Below are positions 18,110-28,546 of a stretch of DNA of 64,000 nt, piece by piece; within the stretch, counting starts at the first letter, position 1; each line of letters begins with the position of its first letter. Where the stretch lies: contig NZ_JAPVBL010000004.1 in the NCBI RefSeq assembly GCF_026967935.1, forward strand, positions 522,660 through 586,659, in the 5' to 3' direction. The notes below the pieces were generated by a model. The model was not told the origin of the DNA. It was given only the letters and a program-made list of their open reading frames with translations, and did not search any database. A program made the translations under genes and the position numbers. Source of the stretch: Modestobacter sp. VKM Ac-2982 (GTDB lineage Bacteria; Actinomycetota; Actinomycetes; Mycobacteriales; Geodermatophilaceae).

Positions 18110-18975
18110 CGCTGCGTCACCCCCTCCGGCGGGGGCGGCCCCAGCCAGGACGGTCGGTTCTGCCCCCGCGGTGCACTGCGCCGCCCGGCGCCGCCGGCCT
18201 GTGCGGCCGCGAGGACGCCGGGCAGCCAACCGTCCCGGGCGGCCAGCCGGTCCAGCAGTTGCCCGACGTACCGCGCGCGCACCTCGTCGGCGGGCTCCTC
18301 GGGCGAGGCCCCCTCCAGCCAGGCGTCGGGCACCTGGGCCAGCACCTCGGCGAGCAGTGGCCGGGTGACCCGCGGGGCCAGCGCGGCATCGGCGGCCCGC
18401 ACGTCGGGAGCGCACTCGATCAGCGCGTGCTGCGCGGCGTCGTAGGCCCGGCTCACGGACGCCGCGACTCCGGGCCAGTTGTGGTGGAACGTGAGCGCGG
18501 CGCCGTGGTCGATGAGGTGCAGCCGACCGTGCCAGAAGAGCATGTTCGGGTTGCGCCACGACCGGTCCACGTTGCCGATCAGCGCGTCGAACCACAGCAC
18601 CCGCCCGGCCAGCTCCGGGTCGACCTGAGCGGCACCGGCCTCGAAGTCCAGCGCGCCGGGCAGGTAGTCCATCCCGAGGTTGGTCCCGGCGGACTTGCGC
18701 AGCAGTTCCTGGACCTCCTGGTCCGGCTCCCCGACTGCCAGCTCCGGGACGACGTCCACCGTGACGAGCGCGGGCACCGGCAGGGCCAGCCGGCGGGCCA
18801 GCTCCCCGCAGACCACCTCCGCGGCGAGCACCTTCACGCCCTGCCCGGCGGCCCGCCACTTGACCACGTAGGTGCCGAGGTCGTCGGCCTCCATGAGCCC
18901 CGGCAGCGAGCCACCCTCGCGCAGCGGGGTGACGTACCGGGTGGCGGAGACGGCGGGGAGCACAGTGCTGCGCAC
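18106..18975 (-). CDS. HipA-like Ser/Thr kinase domain protein
   Basis: About 289 residues. It has a kinase-like N-lobe (TYVVKWRAAGQGVKVLAAEV) and the HipA-type catalytic elements: ALIGNVDRSWRNPN, which gives the D-x-x-x-x-N loop, and LHLIDHG, equivalent to the metal-binding D-x-G. There is no HipB antitoxin; instead the next gene encodes DUF3037. Start is uncertain: GTG at 18975 or at 18963, the latter beginning LPAVSATRYVTPLREG, close to family members. It diverges from the DUF1990 gene over about 40 bases. Whether it is a toxin or a signalling kinase cannot be told. Confidence 0.75.
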   Translation of the reverse strand: MRSTVLPAVSATRYVTPLREGGSLPGLMEADDLGTYVVKWRAAGQGVKVLAAEVVCGELARRLALPVPALVTVDVVPELAVGEPDQEVQELLRKSAGTNLGMDYLPGALDFEAGAAQVDPELAGRVLWFDALIGNVDRSWRNPNMLFWHGRLHLIDHGAALTFHHNWPGVAASVSRAYDAAQHALIECAPDVRAADAALAPRVTRPLLAEVLAQVPDAWLEGASPEEPADEVRARYVGQLLDRLAARDGWLPGVLAAAQAGGAGRRSAPRGQNRPSWLGPPPPEGVTQR

Positions 18976-19015
18976 CCTACCGGCGGGCCCGGGCCCGGCC
19001 GGGGACACTGACGGC

Positions 19016-19564
19016 GTGGGAGTCCTCCGCCGCACGACGCTGCCGCAGCTGGCGGGCGCGCCGTTCACCTACCCCGAGGTGGGGGCGACGCGGGACGCGA
19101 CCCTGCCGGCCGGCTACCACCACGTCGAGCGGTCCGCCGTCGTCGGTTCCGGCGGGGGTGACTTCGACCGGGCCGCCGCCGCGGTGTTCCGCTGGGCCGC
19201 TCAGCGGGGCGCGGGGCTGCGCGTCCGGGCCGACGGGCCGGCCAGCACCCCGGGCACGGTCGTGCTGATGACGGCGGGGCTGCGGCGGTTGGGGGTGGAC
19301 ATCCCCTGCCGGGTGGTCTGGGTGGCCGACGAACCCCGGCGACGCGGGTTCGGGTACGGCACGCTGCCCGGGCACCCGGAGAGCGGCGAGGAGTCCTTCG
19401 TCGTCACGCTGCAGCCCGGCGGCGACGTGGTCTACACGCTGCGGGCGTTCTCCCGGCTGGCGACGCCGCTGTCCCGACTGGGCGGCCCGGTGAGCCGACA
19501 GGTGCAGCGGCTGGCCCTGGACCGCTACGTGGTCGCGATCCGCCGCGCCGCACGGGCCGGCTGA
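19016..19564 (+). CDS. DUF1990 family protein
   Basis: 182 residues starting at GTG 19016. Family features are visible: LPAGYHHVERSAVVGSGGGD near residue 30, FDRAAAAVFRWAAQR, and the region VVWVADEPRRRGFGYGTLPG followed by HPESGEESFVV. The family is common in plants and actinobacteria and has an SRPBCC-like fold, but no activity is established. It is a single gene, convergent with the FNT-type gene two bases beyond its stop. Confidence 0.8.
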   Translation: MGVLRRTTLPQLAGAPFTYPEVGATRDATLPAGYHHVERSAVVGSGGGDFDRAAAAVFRWAAQRGAGLRVRADGPASTPGTVVLMTAGLRRLGVDIPCRVVWVADEPRRRGFGYGTLPGHPESGEESFVVTLQPGGDVVYTLRAFSRLATPLSRLGGPVSRQVQRLALDRYVVAIRRAARAG

Positions 19565-19566
19565 GC

Positions 19567-20436
19567 TCAGGCCCCGGCCTTCGCCCGCTCCTCCTTGATC
19601 ATGTCCTTGCTGCGGACCAGCCGCAGCAGGGTGACCACGAACAGCCCACCGGCCATGTTCAGCAGAACGGTGTACCAGAGCCAGGCGAGCCAGTGGCCGT
19701 AGCCGAACGGCGCCCCGGCGTGCAGCGCCGCGAAGATGATCAGCGAGTCCAGGATCGAGTGGAACAGCTGCAGTCCGGCGAGCACGAAGGCGCCGGCGAT
19801 CGCGGCGACGACCTTCGCCGGGTCGGACTCCGTGCCGTGCTGCATGCGGGTCATCAGGGTGATGGCGATCCCGGCCAGGAAGGCCAGCGAGGCCGACTGG
19901 AGGTCCAGCGGTGAGTCCACGAAGTGGACGGCGCTCTCGATCGCCGTGGCCCGCAGGTCGGGGAAGGCCCGGACCGCCAGCCACATGAACATCCAGCCGC
20001 CGAGCAGGTTGGCCACCAGGGTGCCGCCCCACAGCTTGCCCAGCTGCGCGAACCCGGCCCGGCCGGCCGCCACCGCGGTCACCGGGACGAGGAAGCCCTC
20101 CGTGAAGAGCTCGCTGCGGGCCAGCAGGAGGGCGATGAAACCCACCGAGAAGGCCAGCCCGGCCAGCAGGTGGCTGCCGGTCTCGGCGTAGACGGCGAAC
20201 AACAGCAGCACGCCGGTGCCGACCTCGAGCCCCCCGGCGAACCCGGTGGTGAGCACCTCACGCCAGTTGCGGTGCAGCCGCTGCGCCCCGTCGCTGACGA
20301 TGGCGTCGAAGGCCTGCTGGAGCTCGTCCTCGGTGGGGCCGTCGGTCTCCCCCAGCTCTTCGCGGGCCGGGTCGGAGTCGCCGAACTCCTCGTGCGCGGG
20401 ATCGGTTCCGCTGAGGTCCTCACGGGTGGTGCCCAC
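19567..20436 (-). CDS. Formate/nitrite transporter (FNT) family channel, YfdC-like
   Basis: 289 residues: an acidic N-terminal tail of about 60 residues rich in Asp/Glu/Pro, then six hydrophobic segments with the FNT landmarks (FAGGLEVGTGVLL, RSELFTEGFLVPV, GGTLVANLLGGW, FHSILDSL). The subfamily resembles YfdC rather than FocA or NirC, so substrate is unclear. GTG at 20436 is chosen because GGAGAG lies just before it; a GTG 15 bases upstream is also possible. Confidence 0.82.
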   Translation of the reverse strand: MGTTREDLSGTDPAHEEFGDSDPAREELGETDGPTEDELQQAFDAIVSDGAQRLHRNWREVLTTGFAGGLEVGTGVLLLFAVYAETGSHLLAGLAFSVGFIALLLARSELFTEGFLVPVTAVAAGRAGFAQLGKLWGGTLVANLLGGWMFMWLAVRAFPDLRATAIESAVHFVDSPLDLQSASLAFLAGIAITLMTRMQHGTESDPAKVVAAIAGAFVLAGLQLFHSILDSLIIFAALHAGAPFGYGHWLAWLWYTVLLNMAGGLFVVTLLRLVRSKDMIKEERAKAGA

Positions 20437-20596
20437 GGTCTCTCCTGCCACGACGGCCGGGCAGTCGGGCGCCGCGGTCCGGGCGCGATCTACCCGGAGC
20501 CGGGGCGCCCACACCCGTCGCCGACAACGTCACACGACACCGGGCCAGCACGAGATCTCGGGCCGGGCCGACCCGAGGACCTCCTGGGGGACCTGC

Positions 20597-21385
20597 TCAG
20601 CGCTTCGGCAGCTCCAGCGCCGACGGCCCGAACCGCTCCACCCGCACCGACGCCGGCGGCAGGCCCAGCCCGACGAGCAGCTGGCTGGCCGACTCGGCGA
20701 AGCCGGCGGAACCGCAGACGTAGGCGGTCTGCCCGGGCTCCCACAGCGGGAGCAGGTCCATCGCGGTCAGCCGGGCCGCCGGGCGGATGCCGTGCGACTC
20801 CCGGGTCAGCGCGATCAACGCCCCCGCCTCCGCCAGCTCGTCGGCGTAGGGCAGCTCGGCCAGCGTGCGGGCCGAGACCGCGACCCGGAGCAGGTCGAGC
20901 CGCCCGAGCGCCCGGGCGTGCCGGACCATCGCGACCAGCGGGACGACGCCGCTGCCGCCGCCGACCAGCAGGGCCGGGGTGACGCCGTCCCAGACGAACC
21001 AGCCGCCGATCGGACCGCGGACCTCCAGCTCGTCGCCGGGTTCCACGACGTCGGCGAGGTAGGTGGAGACCTCCCCGTCGTCCAGCCGCTCGACGAACAG
21101 CTCCACCAGCGGGTCGCCCGGCGCCGAGGCCAACGAGTACGAGCGCTGCGCGGTGTAGCCGTCCTCGGCGGTCAGCCGGACGACGTAGTGCTGGCCGGGC
21201 AGGTGGTCGACCCGGTCGTGGACGTCCAGCCGCAGCTCCACCGAGCGCACGATCGGGCGGCGGAGCCCGGCGACGGTCGCCGTCCGCCAGCCGCCGGCGG
21301 GTGCGGTGCCCCCCGCGGGCGGGCCGCCGGCGGTCATGGAGGTGCTGCCGGAGTCCGGTCCGGGGTCCTGGGTCAGGTCGCTCAC
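20597..21385 (-). CDS. FAD/NAD(P)-binding oxidoreductase (ferredoxin-NADP reductase-like)
   Basis: 262 residues. After a Gly/Pro-rich lead of about 30 residues comes an FAD domain with the RSYSLAS motif (R-x-Y-S) and then an NAD(P) domain with LLVGGGSGVVPLVAM and the C-terminal YVCGSAGFAE. It starts four bases after the stop of the molybdopterin oxidoreductase gene, and this pair is common in actinobacteria; the flavoprotein probably passes electrons to or from the molybdoenzyme. The substrate is unknown. Confidence 0.87.
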   Translation of the reverse strand: MSDLTQDPGPDSGSTSMTAGGPPAGGTAPAGGWRTATVAGLRRPIVRSVELRLDVHDRVDHLPGQHYVVRLTAEDGYTAQRSYSLASAPGDPLVELFVERLDDGEVSTYLADVVEPGDELEVRGPIGGWFVWDGVTPALLVGGGSGVVPLVAMVRHARALGRLDLLRVAVSARTLAELPYADELAEAGALIALTRESHGIRPAARLTAMDLLPLWEPGQTAYVCGSAGFAESASQLLVGLGLPPASVRVERFGPSALELPKR

Positions 21386-21389
21386 CGGC

Positions 21390-22001
<612 letters not shown>

Positions 22002-22172
22002 GTCGTCGTCCTCTCGGGGCACCGGACTGGGGCGGAGCCGATCTTCCTCCACCCTCGAGGCGGCTGTCCCCCTGGGTGGCGGACGTCCCGCAGGGCCGGC
22101 CAACCGGTGAGGGTGGCCTTACATGAGCTGTGTCACGGTGCGTTCACCTGGGTGTCATGTGGGCACTGGGCT

Positions 22173-22186
22173 TACCTTTGGCCCTG
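22173..22186 (+). promoter_or_regulatory. Likely leaderless promoter of sdhCAB
   Basis: TACCTT at 22173-22178 is a good -10 (TAnnnT) and lies seven bases before the sdhC GTG, the spacing expected for a leaderless transcript. No ribosome site precedes the GTG, which supports this reading. A weak CRP-like palindrome (ATGAGCTGTGTCAC) is about 55 bases further upstream. Confidence 0.5.
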
Positions 22187-22896
22187 TGGCGACAGTGACG
22201 ACGCAGCCGGCCCAGCGCAGGGCCCCCAAGACCGGCCGGTTCGACAGCTCGGTCGTGAAGAAGACCGTGATGGCGGTCAGCGGGATCATCATGATCCTGT
22301 ACTTGCTCGCCCACATGGTGGGCAACCTGAAGGCCTTCTCCGGCGCTGAGTCGTTCAACAGCTACTCCGGGTGGATCCGCACCATCGGCGAGCCGGCGCT
22401 GCCGACCCAGACGGTCCTCTGGATCATCCGGCTCGTGCTGCTCGCGGCGGTGGTGCTGCACTTCTGGGCGGCCATCTCGCTGTGGCGCCAGGCCCGCCGG
22501 GCCCGCCCGGTGCCCTACGTGACCAAGAAGCGGGTGCAGCAGAGCTTCGCCTCCCGCACCGTCCGCTGGGGCGGGCTGATCCTGGCGCTCTTCATCATCT
22601 GGCACATCCTGGACCTCACCCTGGGTGCGGTGAACCCGGTCGGGCACGACTCCACGCCCTACGACCGACTGGTCGCCAGCTTCTCCAACATCCCGATCAC
22701 GCTCTTCTACGTGGTCTCGATGGTGCTGCTCGGCCTGCACCTGCGGCACGGCATCTTCGCCGCCACGCAGACGCTCGGGCAGACCAACAAGAAGCGCGAG
22801 CGTGCGGTGAACGGCCTCGCCTACGTCGTCGCCGGGGTCATCACCGTCGGCTTCCTGCTCGTGCCGTTGTCCGTCGCCTTCGGCTTGATCGACTGA
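22186..22896 (+). CDS. sdhC: Succinate dehydrogenase cytochrome b subunit
   Basis: A 236-residue membrane anchor of the five-helix, single-subunit type (B-type, as in Bacillus and many actinobacteria). Membrane segments start near [17 protein letters not shown] and include [22 protein letters not shown] and [11 protein letters not shown], with histidines placed to ligate two hemes. No sdhD is present, as expected for this type. It anchors SdhA and SdhB and reduces menaquinone. GTG 22186 is chosen because the conserved region starts soon after and a -10 sits just upstream. Confidence 0.93.
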   Translation: MATVTTQPAQRRAPKTGRFDSSVVKKTVMAVSGIIMILYLLAHMVGNLKAFSGAESFNSYSGWIRTIGEPALPTQTVLWIIRLVLLAAVVLHFWAAISLWRQARRARPVPYVTKKRVQQSFASRTVRWGGLILALFIIWHILDLTLGAVNPVGHDSTPYDRLVASFSNIPITLFYVVSMVLLGLHLRHGIFAATQTLGQTNKKRERAVNGLAYVVAGVITVGFLLVPLSVAFGLID

Positions 22897-22915
22897 GAGA
22901 GAAGGACACACCGCC

Positions 22916-24858
<1,943 letters not shown>

Positions 24859-24862
<4 letters not shown>

Positions 24863-25638
24863 CCAGCACAGAGACACCGATGATGAGCCTGACACTGCGC
24901 ATCTGGCGTCAGCGCGACCGGACCAAGAAGGGCAAGATGGTGACCTACCACGTCACCGACGTCTCGCCCGACATGTCCTTCCTCGAGATGCTCGACGTGC
25001 TGAACGAGAAGCTGATCCTCGACGGCGACGACCCGGTGGCCTTCGACCACGACTGCCGCGAGGGCATCTGCGGTTCCTGCGGTCTGATGATCAACGGCAT
25101 CGCGCACGGCCCCGAGCAGGCCACCGTCTGCCAGCTGCACATGCGGTCGTTCTCCGACGGCGACGTGCTGGACATCGAGCCGTGGCGCGCGGGCGGTTTC
25201 CCGGTGGTCAAGGACCTCGCGGTGGACCGGTCGGCGTTCGACCGGATCATCTCCGCCGGCGGGTTCATCAGCGCCCCCACCGGCACGGCTCCCGAGGCGC
25301 ACTCCACCCCGGTGCCGAAGAAGAACTCCGACGCCGCCTTCGACGCCGCGACCTGCATCGGCTGCGGCGCCTGCGTGGCCGCCTGCCCCAACGGCTCGGC
25401 GATGCTGTTCACCGCGGCCAAGGTCGCCCACCTCGGGCTCATGCCGCAGGGCCAGCCCGAGCGCGACACCCGGGTGCTGAAGATGGTGGCCCAGCAGGAC
25501 GCCGAGGACTTCGGTGGTTGCAGCAACATCGGCGAGTGCTCCGCCGTGTGCCCCAAGGGCATCTCGATGGAGACCATCTCCCGGCTCAACCACGACCTGC
25601 TCGGTGCGCTGCGCGCCGGCGCCGTCCCGATGAGCTGA
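24859..25638 (+). CDS. sdhB: Succinate dehydrogenase iron-sulfur subunit
   Basis: 259 residues from the GTG at 24859, which overlaps the sdhA stop. The N-terminal domain holds the [2Fe-2S] cysteines in [19 protein letters not shown] and a later TVCQLH; the C-terminal domain has [15 protein letters not shown] and [14 protein letters not shown] for the [4Fe-4S] and [3Fe-4S] clusters. It links the flavin to the heme anchor. This is the last gene of the operon, followed by a strong hairpin. Confidence 0.95.
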
Positions 25639-25661
25639 CGAAGGACCCCCTTCCAAGGGGA

Positions 25662-25700
25662 CGAACGGGCCGGCACCCCACCTGGGGGCCGGCCCGTTCG
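25662..25700 (+). terminator. Terminator of the sdhCAB operon
   Basis: CGAACGGGCCGGC (25662-25674) pairs exactly with 25688-25700; the loop region itself contains CCCC/GGGG that extends the stem. It begins 23 bases after the sdhB stop. Confidence 0.8.
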
Positions 25701-25722
25701 GCGTCCCGGGGTCGCGGGCCGC

Positions 25723-26274
25723 TCAGCCCGGGCTGATCCCCAGCCGGTCGGTGAGGAACAGGAACGCGGCGGCGAAGTGGTTGTCGTCGACCTCCTTGCG
25801 CAACCGGGGCCAGTCCAGCTGCTCGCGCACCGCCCGCACGTGCGGCAGCAGCCCCGCCATGTCGCAGTAGAGCTCGGTCATCGCGCGCAGCTTTGCCGAC
25901 AGCAGCTCGGTGGCCGGCAGGACCGGCATCCGGATGCCGAGCACGTCCCTCTCCTCCGCCCGGTCGAGCAGTTCCGCGGTCACCGGCTCGCCGACGAGCC
26001 GGTGCAGCAGGTCGACCAGGACGCCGTCGTTCCGGGCCTTGAACAGCCAGTCCTCCGATGGCCGGACCACCTCGAAGCCGGCTGCCGCCAGCACCCCGGC
26101 CGCCCGTTCGGTGTCCGCCTCGGCCACCACGAAGTCGACGTCGTTCTCCGACTCCGGCGCACCGTGCGCCCACAGCGCGTAGCCGCCCGCCAGCGCGAAC
26201 GGCAACCCGTCGCGCTTCAGCGCGGACGCCGTGCGCTTGAGCGCGACCCGCCGGGCTTCGCGGTCGGCGGTCAC
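25723..26274 (-). CDS. Nucleotidyltransferase-fold protein (AbiEii/MenT-like)
   Basis: 183 residues with a DNA polymerase beta-type minimal nucleotidyltransferase core: FALAGGYALWAHG followed by DVDFVVAE gives hG[G/S]...DhD. The helical C-terminal half contains TELLSAKLRAM. Such proteins include AbiEii/MenT toxins and metabolic nucleotidyltransferases. No antitoxin-like gene adjoins it, so a toxin role is not supported. Single gene, convergent with sdhB. Confidence 0.75.
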   Translation of the reverse strand: MTADREARRVALKRTASALKRDGLPFALAGGYALWAHGAPESENDVDFVVAEADTERAAGVLAAAGFEVVRPSEDWLFKARNDGVLVDLLHRLVGEPVTAELLDRAEERDVLGIRMPVLPATELLSAKLRAMTELYCDMAGLLPHVRAVREQLDWPRLRKEVDDNHFAAAFLFLTDRLGISPG

Positions 26275-26317
26275 GGGCGCTCCTCGGCTGTGCGGCTGCG
26301 TCTCCGGCGGTGCGGAT

Positions 26318-26355
26318 CGGGTGGGCGCCTACCCGAGCGGGTAGGCGCCCACCCG
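26318..26355. promoter_or_regulatory. 38-base perfect hairpin reaching the start codon of the EEP hydrolase gene
   Basis: CGGGTGGGCGCCTACCC (26318-26334) and its exact reverse complement (26339-26355) surround the loop GAGC. The right arm ends on the G of the GTG start codon and covers the space where a ribosome site would be. It lies between two divergent genes, so it is not a terminator of either. Confidence 0.6.
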
Positions 26356-27116
26356 TGCGACTCTCGACCTTCAACATCCTGCACGGACGTTCCCCGGCCG
26401 ACGACCGGGTCGACGCCGAGCGCTTCGCCGCGGCCGTCCGGACGCTGGACGCCGACGTCCTGGCGCTCCAGGAGGTGGACCGGGCCCAGCCCCGCTCGCA
26501 CCACGCCGACCTGACGGCGGTCGCCGCCGAGGCGATGGGCGCGGTCGCGCACCGCTTCGTCGCGGCGATCTCCGGCACCCCGGGGGCGACCTGGATGGCC
26601 GCCACCGGGGACGAGCAGCCCGGGACGGCGGAGTACGGGATCGCGCTGCTCTCGCGGTACCCGGTGCGCTCCTGGCAGGTGGTCCGGCTGCCGGCGATCC
26701 CGTTCCGCTTCCCGATGTGGCTGCCCGGACCGCGCAAGGTGATCGTCGTCGACGAGGAGCCGCGGGCCGCCGTGGTCGCGGTGGTGGAGACACCGCACGG
26801 CGAGCTGACCGTGGCCAGCACCCACCTGTCGTTCGTGCCCGGCTGGAACCGCCGCCAGCTGCGGCGGCTGCAGCGGGACCTGACCGCGTTCCCCGGGCCG
26901 CTGGTGCTGATGGGCGACCTGAACATGACCCCGCCCACGCCTGCCGCCGTGACCGGGTGGACGTCGCTGGCCGAGGAGCTGACGTTCCCGCTCGAGGAGC
27001 CCGACCGGCAGCTGGACCACGTGCTGCTCCGCGGGTCGCTGCCGCCGGTGACGACGACCTCGGCACCGGTGCTGCCGCTGTCGGACCACCGTGCGCTGAC
27101 CGTCGACGTCGGGTGA
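26355..27116 (+). CDS. Endonuclease/exonuclease/phosphatase (EEP) family hydrolase
   Basis: 253 residues, beginning RLSTFNILHGRS. The EEP motifs are in order: TFNILHG (Asn metal site), LALQEVDRAQP (catalytic Glu), THLSFVPGW, LMGDLNMTPPTP (Asp/Asn), and LDHVLL...SDHRALTVDV (terminal His). The family hydrolyses phosphodiesters in nucleic acids, lipids or sugars; nothing here fixes the substrate. No signal peptide. GTG 26355 is chosen since residues start two codons before the conserved strand; its start lies at the edge of a strong hairpin. Confidence 0.85.
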   Translation: MRLSTFNILHGRSPADDRVDAERFAAAVRTLDADVLALQEVDRAQPRSHHADLTAVAAEAMGAVAHRFVAAISGTPGATWMAATGDEQPGTAEYGIALLSRYPVRSWQVVRLPAIPFRFPMWLPGPRKVIVVDEEPRAAVVAVVETPHGELTVASTHLSFVPGWNRRQLRRLQRDLTAFPGPLVLMGDLNMTPPTPAAVTGWTSLAEELTFPLEEPDRQLDHVLLRGSLPPVTTTSAPVLPLSDHRALTVDVG

Positions 27117-27129
27117 GGGAGAGCCGACG

Positions 27130-27519
27130 ATGACACTCGTGACCGGACCCGCGCTCGTCTTCGACGGTGACTGCGCCTTCTGCACCCGCTGCGCCGACGT
27201 CGCCCGGCGGCTGCTGCCGGCCGACGTGCAGGTGGTCCCCTGGCAGTTCGTCGACCTCGCGGAGATCGGGGTCAGCGCCGAGCGGGCGCAGACGGAGGTG
27301 CTGTGGGTCGGCCGGGACGGTGCGGTGACCGGTGGCGCGCCGGCGGTGGCGCGGGCGCTGCGGGCGGCGGGCCGGCCGTGGTGGCTGCTCGGCGCCGTCC
27401 TCGCCGCGCCACCGGTCCGGTGGGTGGCCCCGTTCGGCTACCGGCTGGTCGCCGCCAACCGGCACCGGCTCCCCGGCGGCACGGCGGCCTGCCGGCTGCC
27501 CCCGCACGATCCCGGCTGA
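27130..27519 (+). CDS. DCC family thiol-disulfide oxidoreductase-like protein (DUF393)
   Basis: 129 residues with the family hallmark DGDCAFCTRC near residue 13, giving D-x-x-C-x-x-C, and the W(Q)F.DLAEIG region plus ARALRAAGRPWWLLGAVLAA later. The fold is thioredoxin-like and the family is widespread, but a physiological partner is not known. It follows the EEP hydrolase by 13 bases with a GGGAGAGCC ribosome site and is probably in the same operon. Confidence 0.85.
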   Translation: MTLVTGPALVFDGDCAFCTRCADVARRLLPADVQVVPWQFVDLAEIGVSAERAQTEVLWVGRDGAVTGGAPAVARALRAAGRPWWLLGAVLAAPPVRWVAPFGYRLVAANRHRLPGGTAACRLPPHDPG

Positions 27520-27520
27520 G

Positions 27521-28129
27521 TCAGGCCGCAGCGTCGGTGCGCTCGGCAGCCAGCCGGAGCAGCGCCGGTGCCAGTGCCTCGGCCACCAGCGCGTAGCCGG
27601 CCGAGGACGGGTGGAACCGGTCGGCGGAGAACAGCGCGGGGTCGGCGGCGAACCGCCGGGACAGCTCCGGGGCGACCGGCGCGACGACGGCCCCGCCCCG
27701 GGCGGCGGCGACGCTCTGCCGGGTGCGCAGCTGGTCGCAGAGGCCGGCGACGACCGCGCGGAAGGCCGGGGGCACCCAGGCCACCGACGACAGGTCGGGC
27801 GTCGGGACCACCAGCACCGAGGCGCCGGCCCCGCGCAGCTCCTGGACGGCCGCGCCCAGCGCCGCGGCCGCCCGGACCGGTGACACCTGGCGGGTCAGGT
27901 CGTTCGCGCCGACGACCAGCAGCGCGACGTCGACCGGCCCGGTCACCCGGCGGACCTGTGCGTCGAGGTCGAGAGAGGTGGCACCGGGCACGGCGACCAC
28001 CTGCAGGTCGACGTCGTGCCCGGCCTGCACGAGCGCACGGGTCAGCCGCGCGCCGACGGTGTCCTGCACCGTCGCCGCACCGGTGCCGAAGGCGAGGGAG
28101 TCACCGAGGACGAGGAAGTGGAGCGTCAC
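27521..28129 (-). CDS. SGNH/GDSL-family hydrolase
   Basis: 202 residues with the SGNH blocks in order: LVLGDSLAFGTGA (catalytic Ser), a Gly in VPGATSLDL, GANDLTRQV (Asn), and DRFHPSSAGY (Asp-His). No signal peptide, so a cytoplasmic esterase or lipase-like enzyme. It is convergent with the DCC gene, with one base between their stops. Substrate unknown. Confidence 0.87.
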   Translation of the reverse strand: MTLHFLVLGDSLAFGTGAATVQDTVGARLTRALVQAGHDVDLQVVAVPGATSLDLDAQVRRVTGPVDVALLVVGANDLTRQVSPVRAAAALGAAVQELRGAGASVLVVPTPDLSSVAWVPPAFRAVVAGLCDQLRTRQSVAAARGGAVVAPVAPELSRRFAADPALFSADRFHPSSAGYALVAEALAPALLRLAAERTDAAA

Positions 28130-28189
28130 ACCCTGGTCAACGGTCCGGCGCAGTCGGGTGTGCCGTGATCCAGGCCTCGGAGCGGCGTC

Positions 28190-28387
28190 TCAGCCGCCCT
28201 GGGCGAAGAGCGCAGCAGCTTGGGCGTCGTCCACGAACGGGTACTTGACCTTGAACTGGGCGAGCGCGTCCGGCACCGAGAGCACGTGCGTCTCCCGTTT
28301 CCCCGCGGCGTCGATGGTCTGCACGGTCACCATCTCGCCGTTGATCGGGACCCAGTGCGTCTCGGCGTAGTCGGTGAAGACGTTCAT
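28190..28387 (-). CDS. Small conserved-looking protein of unknown function
   Basis: 65 residues from the ATG at 28387: begins NVFTDYAETHWVPINGEMVT and ends in an Ala-rich helix. It is compact, has no cysteines or membrane segment, and uses codons with the strong GC3 bias of real genes here. An upstream in-frame start would add 20 low-complexity residues. I do not recognise the family. Confidence 0.55.
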   Translation of the reverse strand: MNVFTDYAETHWVPINGEMVTVQTIDAAGKRETHVLSVPDALAQFKVKYPFVDDAQAAALFAQGG

Positions 28388-28546
28388 GCCCCATGGTCTC
28401 CCGAGCGCCGCACCGGACCCCGGACCGGGCGACGTTGCTCCCGCCAACTCATGGTGTCGAGGTGCTCAAGGACCGTCCGGGAACGTCCGACCTCTCTGCC
28501 AGGTCACCTGATCGGGTGAACGACGGCAGCGGAGGGACGCGAGGAC

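Noticed and set aside
22119..22133. CRP site upstream of sdhC
   Set aside because: ATGAGCTGTGTCAC matches only one half well and lacks the central TA, so it is noted but not called.
25723..26274. Nucleotidyltransferase as an AbiE-type toxin-antitoxin system
   Set aside because: No AbiEi-like antitoxin gene adjoins it; both neighbours are ordinary genes in other orientations.
28388..28546. Possible ydaO (c-di-AMP) riboswitch before the NlpC/P60 gene
   Set aside because: Such riboswitches are common before cell-wall hydrolases in actinobacteria, but I could not find the conserved core sequences in this 159-base gap.
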